Assembly (NCBI RefSeq): GCF_016862375.1
Contig: NZ_BOMV01000039.1
Span: 1-64,000, forward strand
DNA length: 64,000 nt
Reading direction: 5' to 3'
From: Paractinoplanes rishiriensis
Lineage (GTDB): Bacteria > Actinomycetota > Actinomycetes > Mycobacteriales > Micromonosporaceae
Position 1 is the stretch's first letter; each line of letters begins with the position of its first letter. The notes below the pieces were generated by a model. That model had not been told where the DNA came from. It did no database searches and saw only the letters and a list, made by a program, of their open reading frames with translations. Both the position numbers and the translations under genes were made by a program. Positions 17,548 through 26,426 of this stretch are shown here, one piece after another.

Positions 17548-19159
17548 CCGGGTCGACGCGTGCATCATCGGCGCGGGCGCGTCAGGGGCGGCGGCGGCCA
17601 AGGTGCTCACCGAGGCCGGCGTGCAGGTGGTGGTGCTGGAACGCGGTCCGTGGCGGACCAGGGAGACGTTCGGCGGGGACGAGTTGGCCAACGTCAACCG
17701 GTACAACTTGTGGCCGGATCCGCTGCTGAACCCGCGTACGGTGCGCAGCTCGGCGGACGAGGAACCGCGGGTGGAGCTGTTCTGCCCGGTGCCGCAGATG
17801 GTGGGCGGCGGCACGGTGCACTGGCAGGGCTGGCTGCCCCGGTTCACCGAGAACGACTTCCGGCCACGGACCGTCATCGGCGACCTGCCGGGCGCGACAC
17901 TCGCCGACTGGCCGATCGGCTACACCGACCTGGAGCCCTACTACGACAAGGTCGAGTGGGCATTCGGGGTCTCCGGGGCGGCCGGCGCGAACGCGTTCGA
18001 GTCCCCGCGCAGCCGGGGGTACCCGTGCCCGCCGATGCCCATGTCACGGTACGCGCAGAAGTTCCACGCCGGCTGTGCCGCGCTCGGGTACAACTCGTTC
18101 CCCACGCCGCAGGCGGCGCTGTCGCAGCCGTACAACGGCCGGCCGCCGACAGTGATCAGCGCGTTTGCCCAACAGCACGGCGACCCGACCGGCACCCGCT
18201 CGAGCGCGCTCAACGTGTTCGTGCCGGACGCGGTGGCCACCGGCCGCTGCGACCTGCGGCCCGACTCGTACGTCCGGGAGATCACCGTCGACGAGCGCGG
18301 CCGGGCCCGCAGCGCGGTGTACGCCGACGGCGACGGAGACCTGATCGAGCAGGAGGCGGACGTCTTCATCCTCGCCTGCGGGGCGGTCGAGACCGCCCGG
18401 CTCATGCTGCTGTCCCGCTCGGCCCGCTTCCCGAACGGTCTGGCCAACGGCAACGACCTCGTGGGCCGCAACGTCACGTGGCACGAGTACAGCGCCGCCG
18501 TCGGGCTGTTCAACGACTCCATCTACGCCTGGGCGGGCGGCGGGTACGTCAGCGCCAGCAGCTTCCAGTTCTACGAGCACGACGACAACCGCGGTTTCGC
18601 CAGCGGCGGTCACGTCGCCTGTGCCGGGGTGGGTATCCCGTTGCCGATCAACTGGGGACTGCCGGACCGCCCGTTGTGGGGCGCCGAGGCCAAGCGCATG
18701 GACCGGGAGTACTTCAACCACAGCATGGCGGTGGCCATGGTCGTGCACGACATGCCGCAACACGACAACCGGGTCGACCTCGACGAGAAGGTGACCGACG
18801 CATGGGGCCTGCCCGCCGCCCGCATCACGGTGCAGCCGCACCCCAACGACATCGCGATGGGCCGGTGGCTGATTGACCGTAACGCCGAGATCCTGGAGGC
18901 GGCCGGGGCGCACAAGGTGTACCGCGTCTACATCGACCGGATCACCGGCAACTGCTCGCACCAGCACGGCACCACGCGGATGGGAAACGACCCCGAGACG
19001 TCGGTCGTGGACCGCAGCTGCCGGGCCCACGAGGTTGACAACCTGTTCGTCGTCGACGGCGCACCATTCCCCACCGCGACCGGCGCCAATCCCACCCTGA
19101 CCATCATGGCCAACGCGTGGCGGGTCGCCGACCACATCGCGAAGGGCCGGCCGGGGTAG
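17525..19159 (+). CDS. GMC-family FAD-dependent sugar/glycoside dehydrogenase
   Basis: This 544-aa flavoprotein has the N-terminal dinucleotide motif IIGAGASGAAAA, the mid-region VGGGTVHWQGW and a C-terminal GMC domain with HQHGTTRMGNDP and PFPTATGANPTLTIMA. Together with the subunit-3 protein it should oxidise a sugar hydroxyl, possibly at C3 of a glycoside as in glucoside 3-dehydrogenases. Neither a Tat signal nor a cytochrome partner is encoded, so the electron acceptor is unclear. I chose ATG 17525 because GGAGG lies about 6 nt upstream. It is the last gene of the island operon and converges with the IclR gene. Confidence 0.88.
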   Translation: MAPKRKPDRVDACIIGAGASGAAAAKVLTEAGVQVVVLERGPWRTRETFGGDELANVNRYNLWPDPLLNPRTVRSSADEEPRVELFCPVPQMVGGGTVHWQGWLPRFTENDFRPRTVIGDLPGATLADWPIGYTDLEPYYDKVEWAFGVSGAAGANAFESPRSRGYPCPPMPMSRYAQKFHAGCAALGYNSFPTPQAALSQPYNGRPPTVISAFAQQHGDPTGTRSSALNVFVPDAVATGRCDLRPDSYVREITVDERGRARSAVYADGDGDLIEQEADVFILACGAVETARLMLLSRSARFPNGLANGNDLVGRNVTWHEYSAAVGLFNDSIYAWAGGGYVSASSFQFYEHDDNRGFASGGHVACAGVGIPLPINWGLPDRPLWGAEAKRMDREYFNHSMAVAMVVHDMPQHDNRVDLDEKVTDAWGLPAARITVQPHPNDIAMGRWLIDRNAEILEAAGAHKVYRVYIDRITGNCSHQHGTTRMGNDPETSVVDRSCRAHEVDNLFVVDGAPFPTATGANPTLTIMANAWRVADHIAKGRPG

Positions 19160-19376
19160 CGCCGGGGCGGCCGTGCCCGGCGGCGCGCGCTCCCGGCTGC
19201 GGTCGGCCCACCGCCGGCCGGCCCGTGCGGGAGACGCGTGACATCCCCGGCCGTACGTCCGCCCATCCTCCGTTCGGGTGGCCGGGCGCGGCTCAACGCC
19301 GACACGAAGGCGGAAATGCCGTTCTCGCGCAGCGGTGCGGCCCGGGCAGGCAGACGGGTGGCCGCCGGCCCATACC

Positions 19377-20210
19377 TCACTGAATGGAAGATCGACCCTC
19401 GATCGCGCGGCGGTCGCCGGCTAAGCCGGCGTTGTGACCTGCTTCGATGCGGGGGAATTCGCGTTTCGACGCGCCGAGTTCGCGCGAGATCTCCGCCGCC
19501 GTGCGGCGGAGCAGGTTGCCCAACAGGCGACCGTCGCTGGGTGCGCGTACCGCCACGGATACGGCCGCCACGATCGTCGCCTGCGCGCGGAAGACCGGGG
19601 CCACGGCGGAGAACGGCCCGATACCGTCGCGGGACTCGGCCAGGCCATGTCGCCGAATGTCGGCCAGGGACTGTCTGAGCCCATACGCCGAGCAGGCCGG
19701 GCGCCCGCCGGTGCGGTGGCCGTCGGCCAGCACTTCGTGGAGTACCTCGGTCGCGGCGTACGCCAGCAGCACCTGACCGATCCCGGGCGACGCCAACGAC
19801 ACCCGGGTGCCCGGGGGACGCAGCGGTCGCACGGGTTGGTGGCCGTTGATCGCCGAGACGTACATCGCGTCGGCGCCGAGCGGTACGGCCAGGTGCACCG
19901 ATCCGTGGGTGGCCTCGTAGAGATCCTCCAGGTACGGCATGGCCACATCGTCCAGGCGGGAGATTGTCGGAGTCAGCCGGCCAATCTCCCACAAGCGCAC
20001 GCCGACGGCATACCGCCCGGCAGCCGTACGCTGGACCGCGCCGTGCTCGATCAGTTCGCGCAGCAGCCGATAGGCGGTGGCCGGGGGCAGGCCGGTCGTC
20101 CGGCTGATGTCGGTCAGACCCAGCTCGGGACGCTCGATGCTGAACGCGTCCAACACACGCAGCAGCCGACGCGCCACCGACTCGCCTCGTGCGCTGCTGT
20201 TTCCAGCCAC
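19377..20210 (-). CDS. IclR-family transcriptional regulator
   Basis: This 277-aa protein has an N-terminal winged helix (RRLLRVLDAFSIERPELGLTDISRTTGLPPATAYRLLREL) and a C-terminal effector-binding domain (YLEDLYEATHGSVHLAV...GIGQVLLAYA). GTG 20210 follows GGGAGG at 5 bp. It lies just beyond the sugar operon and converges with it. Regulation of the operon is inferred from position and from the related remnant at 8039-8571 at the other end. The last 20 or so residues are polar and not conserved in the family. Confidence 0.9.
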   Translation of the reverse strand: MAGNSSARGESVARRLLRVLDAFSIERPELGLTDISRTTGLPPATAYRLLRELIEHGAVQRTAAGRYAVGVRLWEIGRLTPTISRLDDVAMPYLEDLYEATHGSVHLAVPLGADAMYVSAINGHQPVRPLRPPGTRVSLASPGIGQVLLAYAATEVLHEVLADGHRTGGRPACSAYGLRQSLADIRRHGLAESRDGIGPFSAVAPVFRAQATIVAAVSVAVRAPSDGRLLGNLLRRTAAEISRELGASKREFPRIEAGHNAGLAGDRRAIEGRSSIQ

Positions 20211-20469
20211 CGCGCCTCCCTGAGTGCCGGGTACCCACTTCGGAGGCGTTGCATGCGCCCGATCGGCCCCGGAATTCGAGCCGCTTCTCCGGTGCCGGCC
20301 GGTGGTGCCGGAGGACTGTAGGTCCCGGAACCGCCGGCCTAGCGACCCTTGGTCTCTAGTACGGCGGCCGCCGTTCAGGATATTCGGGCAGGGCCGGTGG
20401 ACGTAGGGCAGCCATTGGATGATCGTCTGTATGAGGTGGTGAGCGCGAACGCGGCCGTGCCGAACGCGC

Positions 20470-20896
20470 CGACCAGTAGCCGGGGACCGGACAAGTGCAT
20501 CGACGCGGTCGCATGGAAGCCACCCACGGCAGCGCCCACATCGCCGCGTACGACCGGGTCAAGCAGGCCGTACGGTCGGAGACCGAACCCCCGCACGCGC
20601 TGCGCCAGGCGATCCTGTCGTGCCGCAGCGGCGGCGTGGTCTCGGTGATCGGCGTGTACGGCGGCCTGCTGGACAAATTCTCCGCCGGTGCGTGGATGAA
20701 CCGAGCGCTGACCCTGCGTACCGGGCAATGCCACGTGCAGCGCTACATGAAGCCGCTGCTGCAGCGCATCGAACGCGGAGAGATCGATCCCACCCGGATC
20801 ATCACCCACACCCTGCCGCTCGACGAGGCAGAACACGGCTTCGAAGTCTTCAAGAACAAGCAGGACAACTGCGAGAAGGTCGTCCTCAAACCCTGA
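20470..20896 (+). pseudogene. C-terminal remnant of a glutathione-independent formaldehyde dehydrogenase-like gene
   Basis: The fragment encodes the last part of a zinc-type medium-chain dehydrogenase. GPDKCIDAV near 20490 continues, after an apparent one- or two-base loss around 20508, as MEATHGSAHIAAYDRVKQAV, then GGVVSVIGVYGGLLDKF and EKVVLKP to a stop at 20896. The first 200 or so residues, including the catalytic zinc ligands, are missing, and no start or ribosome-binding site precedes it. It is the second decayed zinc dehydrogenase next to the sugar island. Confidence 0.75.
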
Positions 20897-20906
20897 CAGC
20901 CACCCA

Positions 20907-20941
20907 CATCCGGCCACCGTGCTCGCCGCGGTGGCCGGATG
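20907..20941. terminator. hairpin terminator-like structure
   Basis: Thirteen-bp arms CATCCGGCCACCG and CGGTGGCCGGATG flank a 9-nt loop. The hairpin begins 10 bp after the stop of the dehydrogenase remnant. No T-tract follows, as is common for actinobacterial terminators. Confidence 0.65.
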
Positions 20942-21327
20942 CGGCGTCTATCCGGCTGGTCTGCGATGCCCGCCCGGCTGGGCCGATGACCCATGAGTGC
21001 GCCTGCCGGAGGAGGGCACCGCATCTGCCGTTAGCGAGGTAGACCGCCAAGGCGATGCTGGTAGATGCCGAATGTGACGTGCCTTGCAACAGCCAACGGC
21101 ACCCTAAAGCGTCGTCGAACTGATCATCAGAGACCGTGATTAACTTACTCATTTAGCCGATGAGAGCACGCTGAGTCTTCGACCTTAGTCGCTACGAGAA
21201 CCGGCTAGCCGATGCCAGCAAGCTCGGAGTAGCCCTGCAATCTCGTTGCGGAACCGCTGCGTGCCCCCAGTGGGACACGCAGCAGACCCCAACCAACGGC
21301 CGATGATCTCCGTGCGGAGGCTCAGGG
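20942..21327. other. intergenic region, no gene seen
   Basis: About 385 bp lie between the hairpin and tRNA-Leu. The part around 21110-21180 is relatively AT-rich. No open frame with a ribosome-binding site, hairpin or repeat stands out. It may contain the 3' processing signals of the tRNA, which is transcribed toward this side. Confidence 0.5.
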
Positions 21328-21410
21328 TGCCCGGGGCGGGTCTCGAACCCGCACGCCTCGCGAGGCAGCCGCTTTTAAGGCGGCCGTGTCTGCCATTCCA
21401 CCACCCGGGC
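21328..21410 (-). tRNA. tRNA-Leu, anticodon TAA
   Basis: The minus strand folds as a class II tRNA: acceptor arms GCCCGGG and CCCGGGC, anticodon stem GCCGC/GCGGC around the loop CTTAAAA (anticodon TAA), a long variable arm (GCCTCGCGAGGC) and a T-arm GCGGGTTCGAGACCCGC. The discriminator is A, and CCA is not encoded. The long variable arm and anticodon identify leucine; UUA is a very rare codon in such genomes. Confidence 0.95.
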
Positions 21411-21468
21411 GGGCTGCTGACACCGTATCGGTTGCCGCCCGGGCAGTGGAATCGGACTGGCGGTCCCG

Positions 21469-22845
21469 TCAGCGTGACCCTGCGGTCTCCCGAACCGGAG
21501 GGGTCACGTGGGTGAACTCGTCCCTGGGGGCGTGCAACTGGCCCAGCGCGATCGTCTCCCGGCGCAGCACGAAGGCCAGCGTCCAGTCGGCGACGACCCG
21601 GACCTTGCGGTTGAACGACGGGATACGGCTCATGTGGTAAGTGCGGTGCATGAACCAGGCGGGCATGCCCTTGACCTTCAGCCCGTAGACGTGTGCCACG
21701 CCCTTGTACAGGCCCAGACCGGCCACGCTGCCCACGTACCTGTGCCGGTAGTTCTCGGGTTCGAAGCCCAGAATCACCGACCGGATGTTGTCGGCCAGCA
21801 CCTTGGCCTGCCGGACCGCGTGCTGCGCGCTCGGCGAACAGTAGGCACCCGGGTTGGTGAGGTCGGGCACCTGGGCGCAGTCGCCGGCCGCCCACGCGCC
21901 GTCCAGCACCCGGTCGCCGTCGACCACCTGGAGGGTGGGCGCGCAGGTGACGTGCCCACGCGGGCCACGCGGCAGGTCGGTGTGGTCGAGCATCGGCGAC
22001 GGCTTCACACCCGCCGTCCAGACCAGGGTCTCGGCCCGGAACCGTTCGCCATCATCGGGGTTGTCCTGGGGTTTTCCGCTGCGGGAAGATTCAGCCAGCA
22101 CGATGTCGCCGTCGACGCACGACTCGAGACGGGTGTCCAGGCGCAGGTCGATGCCGCGCTTGTCGAGCTCGCGGGCGGCGTACGCGCCCATCTCCGGACC
22201 CACCTCGGGCAGAATGCGCTTGGTCGCCTCCACCAGCACGAAGCGGACCTCGTCCTGGTCGAGCTCCGGGTAGTACTTGCCGATCGCCTCGCGGACCACG
22301 TCCTCCATCTCGGCGAGCGCCTCGATGCCGGCGAAACCGCCACCCACGAAGACGAACGTGAGCGACGCCCGGCGCACCGCCGGGTCGGGCGTCACGGCCG
22401 CCACGTCGAGCTGGTCGAGCACGTGGTTACGCAGGTAGATGGCCTCACCGATGGTCTTGAAGCCGATCCCGCGCTCGCGCAGGCCGGGGATCGGCAGGGT
22501 GCGCGAGACCGAGCCGGGCGCCACGATGATGTGGTCGTACGTCATCTCGGTGGACGGGCCCTCGATGGGCTGGATGGTGACCGTCTTGCGCGCGTGCTCG
22601 ACGTTGGTGACCTCGCCGGACACGATGCGGCAGTTCTTCAGCTCGCGGCGGAGCGGCACGACGGAGTGCCGCGGGGAGATGTTGCCGGCGGCTGCCTCGG
22701 GCAGGAACGGCTGGTACGTCATGTGCGGCTGCGGGTCGATGACGACCACCTCGGCCCGGCGCCGGCTCAGCTTCTTCGACAGCCGCAGGGCCGCGTACAG
22801 CCCCACGTGCCCTGCCCCTACGACGACGATGCGCTGCGGTTTCAC
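21469..22845 (-). CDS. ndh: type II NADH dehydrogenase
   Basis: This 458-aa single-subunit, non-proton-pumping NADH:quinone oxidoreductase acts at the inner face of the membrane. It has two dinucleotide-binding folds: IVVVGAGHVGLYAALRL at the N-terminus for FAD and FVFVGGGFAGIEALAE mid-protein for NADH. WAAGDCAQVPD and SAQHAVRQAK are the conserved FAD/quinone-side motifs. GTG 22845 was chosen because family similarity starts there with the first beta strand. It is a single gene, followed by tRNA-Leu on the same strand. Confidence 0.93.
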   Translation of the reverse strand: MKPQRIVVVGAGHVGLYAALRLSKKLSRRRAEVVVIDPQPHMTYQPFLPEAAAGNISPRHSVVPLRRELKNCRIVSGEVTNVEHARKTVTIQPIEGPSTEMTYDHIIVAPGSVSRTLPIPGLRERGIGFKTIGEAIYLRNHVLDQLDVAAVTPDPAVRRASLTFVFVGGGFAGIEALAEMEDVVREAIGKYYPELDQDEVRFVLVEATKRILPEVGPEMGAYAARELDKRGIDLRLDTRLESCVDGDIVLAESSRSGKPQDNPDDGERFRAETLVWTAGVKPSPMLDHTDLPRGPRGHVTCAPTLQVVDGDRVLDGAWAAGDCAQVPDLTNPGAYCSPSAQHAVRQAKVLADNIRSVILGFEPENYRHRYVGSVAGLGLYKGVAHVYGLKVKGMPAWFMHRTYHMSRIPSFNRKVRVVADWTLAFVLRRETIALGQLHAPRDEFTHVTPPVRETAGSR

Positions 22846-22909
22846 GCCCCCATTCTCCCGCGCGGGACCGCTCGGCGACCCCTGCTGTGACGTTCGACAA
22901 CGCCGTTGG

Positions 22910-23488
22910 TCACGTGCCGTCGGGCACACGTTGCAAGAGTCGCGCTATCAGGACGGTGGCGCCCACCGCACCGGCCAGGCCCACGATCGTCGCGAGGAGG
23001 AAGGCGCCGCCGGCCAGGTCGGCGGACAGGCCCAGGACGACCACGGTGAGCACCGCCGAGATCAGCACCACGCCGGCGACCCGCAGCAGCCAGTTGCTCA
23101 CCACGTCGACGTTCACCACGGCGTCGAACGGCAGCACGGCGGCCAGCGCGGTGAGGCTGTGTCCGATGTAGAGCAGGCTGGCCATGGTCAGCACCCGCCA
23201 GAGCGCGACCGGCGCGTCGTAACCGGTGGTGTCGACCAGCCAGCCGGCCACCACGAGCACCGCCGAGAAAGTGGCGCCACGGCCGCGCGGCGCCGCCGCC
23301 GGATAGATCGCGGCCAGCGCCAGCAGGACGAAGTATTCGCTGCCGACCAGGGCCGCGGGCCACGCCACGATCATCGCGAGCAGGCCGGCCAGCGCCACCC
23401 CGCAGCGCACCAGGAACGGCGCCGGGGTGGCCCGGGCCAGCACCGACTTGGTGACATCGAGCTTCTTGCCGAACGCGAAGAGGGCCAT
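22910..23488 (-). CDS. membrane protein of the MoxR/DUF58 operon
   Basis: This 192-aa protein has about five hydrophobic segments (VALAGLLAMIVAW, YFVLLALAAIYPAAA, AVLVVAGWLV, VLISAVLTVVVLGL, FLLATIVGLAGAVGATV). No enzymatic motif is seen and the role is unknown. ATG 23488 overlaps the DUF58 stop by 1 bp (TGATG), so it is the last gene of the operon that starts at 27121. A role with the DUF58 and MoxR proteins in membrane or cell-envelope assembly is inferred only from position. Confidence 0.8.
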   Translation of the reverse strand: MALFAFGKKLDVTKSVLARATPAPFLVRCGVALAGLLAMIVAWPAALVGSEYFVLLALAAIYPAAAPRGRGATFSAVLVVAGWLVDTTGYDAPVALWRVLTMASLLYIGHSLTALAAVLPFDAVVNVDVVSNWLLRVAGVVLISAVLTVVVLGLSADLAGGAFLLATIVGLAGAVGATVLIARLLQRVPDGT

Positions 23489-24849
23489 CAGCGGCCCCTC
23501 GGCACCGACGCGAGGCGGGCCACGTCCCGCAGCACCAGGTCGAGGCTGCCGGCCCCGGCCCAGGCCACCACCGGTACGCCGTGCTCGCGCAGCCGGCCCA
23601 GCACGTTCTCGCGCTCGATCCGCCACAGCCGGGTGGCCAGCGGGGTCCAGTGGCTCCGGTTTACCGGCGCGGCGCCGGGCGGCAGCGTGTCGACCGCCAC
23701 CACGTACCGGCCGGAGCGGGTCAGCTGGGCCAGCATGTCGGCCGACCGCGGATCGACCAGCGGGGTCAGCACCATGACCAGCGCGTCCGACGAGACGTGG
23801 TGCACGCCGAAGACGTTCTCGTAGTCGTCCTCGTCCAGCTCGACCGGGTCGGGCCGCACGTCCAGCAGCCACTCGAGGATCAGCACGTATTGCCGCCGGC
23901 CGGTGGCCGGGCGCAACCGGCGGGCCGCGGCGCCGTACTCGAGCAGCGACACCCGGTCGCCGCGCTGGAGGTAGTGCTCGGCGATCGCGGCCGCGGCCCG
24001 GACCGTGGTGTCGAGCACCGAGGCCCCGCCGGAGACACCGCCCGAGACGCCCACCTCGCCCAGCACGTCGAGCAGCAGTAGCACCTCGGCGTCCCGGTCC
24101 GACAGGGTCGAGGCCACGTGCAGGTCGCGGGTGCGCAGCGAGACCCGCCAGTCGATGCGCCGCAGCCGGTCGCCCGGCGCGAACGGGCGGACCCCGGCCA
24201 GCTCGCCACCCTCGCCCGGCCGGCGGGACCGGTGGTTGCCGACCAGCCCGGCGGCGGCCGGCATGGCCTCGGTCGCGTTGAACGGCTCGGTCACCGGATA
24301 GACCCGCACGCCGCGCGCGCTGGTCACCACCGGGCGGCAGGCCAGCAGGCCGCCGCAGGCCGCGACCCGGGCCGCCGCCGGGCCGACGTCCTGCCGGCCC
24401 CACCGGGTCGCGTTGCCGGGCAGGTCGACCGCTTGCCAGCCGTCCGGCGGCACGGTCAGCGCGAACGGCCGGTCGGCGTGCTCCAGCTTCAGCCAGGGCG
24501 ACGTCCGGGTCCGCACCACCACCAGGTCGTACGTGATGACGTCAGGGTTACTCACGGTCACCGCGGCCTCGACGTGCCCGCCCTCGACCACGTAGTCCTC
24601 GTCGGCCGCGATGGTCACCTCGGGCGCGGACCGCGGCATGCGGCGCAGGCCGATGGCGGCACCGATGGCGAACGGTGCGGCCAGCAGGACCAGGTCGACC
24701 CGGCCGAGCGCCACCCCGAGCAACAGCAGCAGGCCGGTCAGCAGCACCGAGCGGCCCAGTGCCCGGGTCGGCACCCACACCGGCGCCGACCACTGTTCCG
24801 CCTCGGCCGCCGGCGGCACCGCGGTGCGCAGCTGGTATCGGTCAGTCAT
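23488..24849 (-). CDS. DUF58 domain-containing protein
   Basis: This 453-aa protein is anchored by two adjacent hydrophobic segments (LLTGLLLLLGVALGRVDLVLLAAPFAIGAAIG split by a short turn). A beta-rich domain and the DUF58 core follow, with GELAGVRPFAPGDRLRRIDWR, the family signature, and then a von Willebrand-A-like fold (EVLLLLDVLGEVG, where the MIDAS-type motif is incomplete). These proteins pair with MoxR ATPases and are thought to assemble or activate envelope complexes. The start overlaps the MoxR stop by 8 bp. Confidence 0.9.
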   Translation of the reverse strand: MTDRYQLRTAVPPAAEAEQWSAPVWVPTRALGRSVLLTGLLLLLGVALGRVDLVLLAAPFAIGAAIGLRRMPRSAPEVTIAADEDYVVEGGHVEAAVTVSNPDVITYDLVVVRTRTSPWLKLEHADRPFALTVPPDGWQAVDLPGNATRWGRQDVGPAAARVAACGGLLACRPVVTSARGVRVYPVTEPFNATEAMPAAAGLVGNHRSRRPGEGGELAGVRPFAPGDRLRRIDWRVSLRTRDLHVASTLSDRDAEVLLLLDVLGEVGVSGGVSGGASVLDTTVRAAAAIAEHYLQRGDRVSLLEYGAAARRLRPATGRRQYVLILEWLLDVRPDPVELDEDDYENVFGVHHVSSDALVMVLTPLVDPRSADMLAQLTRSGRYVVAVDTLPPGAAPVNRSHWTPLATRLWRIERENVLGRLREHGVPVVAWAGAGSLDLVLRDVARLASVPRGR

Positions 24850-25834
24850 GCCGGGCGTACGTCGGCAAGGCCCCGCTCGCCGGGGCCGGCACGTTGGTCA
24901 GCACCTCGTGCACCACGAAAGCCGGGTCGACCCGGCGCAGCCACATCTCGGGCCGCAGCGTGATCCGGTGTGCCAGGGCCGGCACCGCCACGTCCTTGAC
25001 GTCCTCCGGCACCACGAAGTCGCGGCCGGCCATCACGGCCCGGGCCCGGGCCAGCAGCAGCAGCGCCAGCGAGCCCCGCGGCGACGAGCCGACCAGCACC
25101 GACGCGTGCTCACGGGTGGCCGAGGCCAGGGACACGATGTAACGCCCGATGGAGTCCTCGACCGTGATCAGCTCGAGCGACGCCTGCATGGCCTGCAGCA
25201 TCCGGGCGTCCACCACCGGTTGGAGGTACGCGTCCTCCTGGCGCCGGGACATCCGGCGCTGGAGCACGTCCCACTCCTCCTCGGCGGTCGGGTAGCCGAA
25301 CGAGACCCGCAGCATGAACCGGTCGAGCTGGGCCTCCGGCAACGGGTAGGTGCCCTCGTACTCGATCGGGTTGGCGGTGGCCAGCACGTGGAACGGCGGG
25401 TCCAGGCGGTAGGTGACGCCCTCGACCGAGACCTGCTTTTCCTGCATGGCCTCGAGCAGCGCGGCCTGGGTCTTGGGCGGCGTCCGGTTGATCTCGTCGG
25501 CCAGCAGCATGTTGGTGAAGACCGGGCCGGCCCGGAACGCGAAGTCGCCCTTGCGCTGGTCGTACAGGAACGAGCCGGTGACGTCGGCGGGCAGCAGGTC
25601 GGGGGTGAACTGCAGGCGGCGGAAGTCGAGCCCGAGCGACTGGGCGAAGGAGCGGGCGGTCAGCGTCTTGCCGAGGCCGGGCAGGTCCTCGAGCAGCACA
25701 TGACCGCCGGCCAGGATGCCGGCCAGCACCAGTTCCAGGGACTCGCGCTTGCCGACCACCACGCTGCCGACCGAGTCCAGGACGGCACCGGCCAACCTGC
25801 CCACCTCGTACGGGGGAAGGGCGTTCTCGGTCAC
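24842..25834 (-). CDS. MoxR-family AAA+ ATPase
   Basis: This 330-aa chaperone-like ATPase has Walker A DLPGLGKT, Walker B LLADEINR, the sensor region ATANPIEYEGTYPLPEAQLDRF with the arginine finger, and a C-terminal lid domain (VGSSPRGSLALL). It is believed to remodel the adjacent DUF58 and membrane proteins. GTG 25834 has AAAGG 7 nt upstream. The next upstream gene ends 13 bp before it in the same operon. Confidence 0.93.
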   Translation of the reverse strand: MTENALPPYEVGRLAGAVLDSVGSVVVGKRESLELVLAGILAGGHVLLEDLPGLGKTLTARSFAQSLGLDFRRLQFTPDLLPADVTGSFLYDQRKGDFAFRAGPVFTNMLLADEINRTPPKTQAALLEAMQEKQVSVEGVTYRLDPPFHVLATANPIEYEGTYPLPEAQLDRFMLRVSFGYPTAEEEWDVLQRRMSRRQEDAYLQPVVDARMLQAMQASLELITVEDSIGRYIVSLASATREHASVLVGSSPRGSLALLLLARARAVMAGRDFVVPEDVKDVAVPALAHRITLRPEMWLRRVDPAFVVHEVLTNVPAPASGALPTYARHD

Positions 25835-25847
25835 CGGCGTACCTTTC

Positions 25848-26426
25848 TCACAGTCGTTCCAACGTGTCCACGTACGCTTCGAGTTCACGCGATCTCGGAT
25901 GTCTTCGGCCAGGATCGTGCAGCGCCGCCCAGAGCGGGTCGCCGAGCAACTCACGGGCCCGGCGTGGGTCGGACTGCCGGGTGATCCCGTGCCGCAACCT
26001 CAGCCGCTCGTCGGTGAGCTCCGCCAGCACCGGCAAGACGTTACGCGTATACACCTCGGCGTCCGCATGCGCCCGGTCGAGGTTGCGCTCCCAGCGGCGT
26101 ACGGCCAACCGCAGTGAGTCGTTGCCCGCCTCGCGCGACGCCGCGGACCCAGCCGCTCGCCGCTTCGGCAGCGGCGGCGGTGCCACCTCGGAGACCGCGA
26201 ACAGCACCAGCCGCAGCCCGATGAAGAACACCACCACCAGCGGCACCGAGATCCGCAGGCCACCGGCCCGCAGGCCGGCCACCGTCACCACGGTCGCGGC
26301 GATCACCAGCAGCGCGTTGCGCAGGATCATCAACGCCCGGGAGCGCTCCTTGGCAACCGGCTCGGGCGCCTCCTCGACCGGCTCGTCGCGGGCGCTGAAC
26401 AGCTCGTCGAGACCGCCGTCGCTCAT
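25848..26426 (-). CDS. membrane protein in the MoxR operon
   Basis: This 192-aa protein has an acidic, Pro/Glu-rich N-terminus, two hydrophobic segments (LLVIAATVVTVAGL, ISVPLVVVFFIGLRLVLFAV) and a charged C-terminal half rich in Arg (LRLAVRRWERNLDRAHADAEVY). The C-terminal half is predicted to be helical and cytoplasmic. I do not know a function. It overlaps the DUF4129-like gene by 4 bp (ATGA), placing it firmly in the operon. Confidence 0.8.
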   Translation of the reverse strand: MSDGGLDELFSARDEPVEEAPEPVAKERSRALMILRNALLVIAATVVTVAGLRAGGLRISVPLVVVFFIGLRLVLFAVSEVAPPPLPKRRAAGSAASREAGNDSLRLAVRRWERNLDRAHADAEVYTRNVLPVLAELTDERLRLRHGITRQSDPRRARELLGDPLWAALHDPGRRHPRSRELEAYVDTLERL

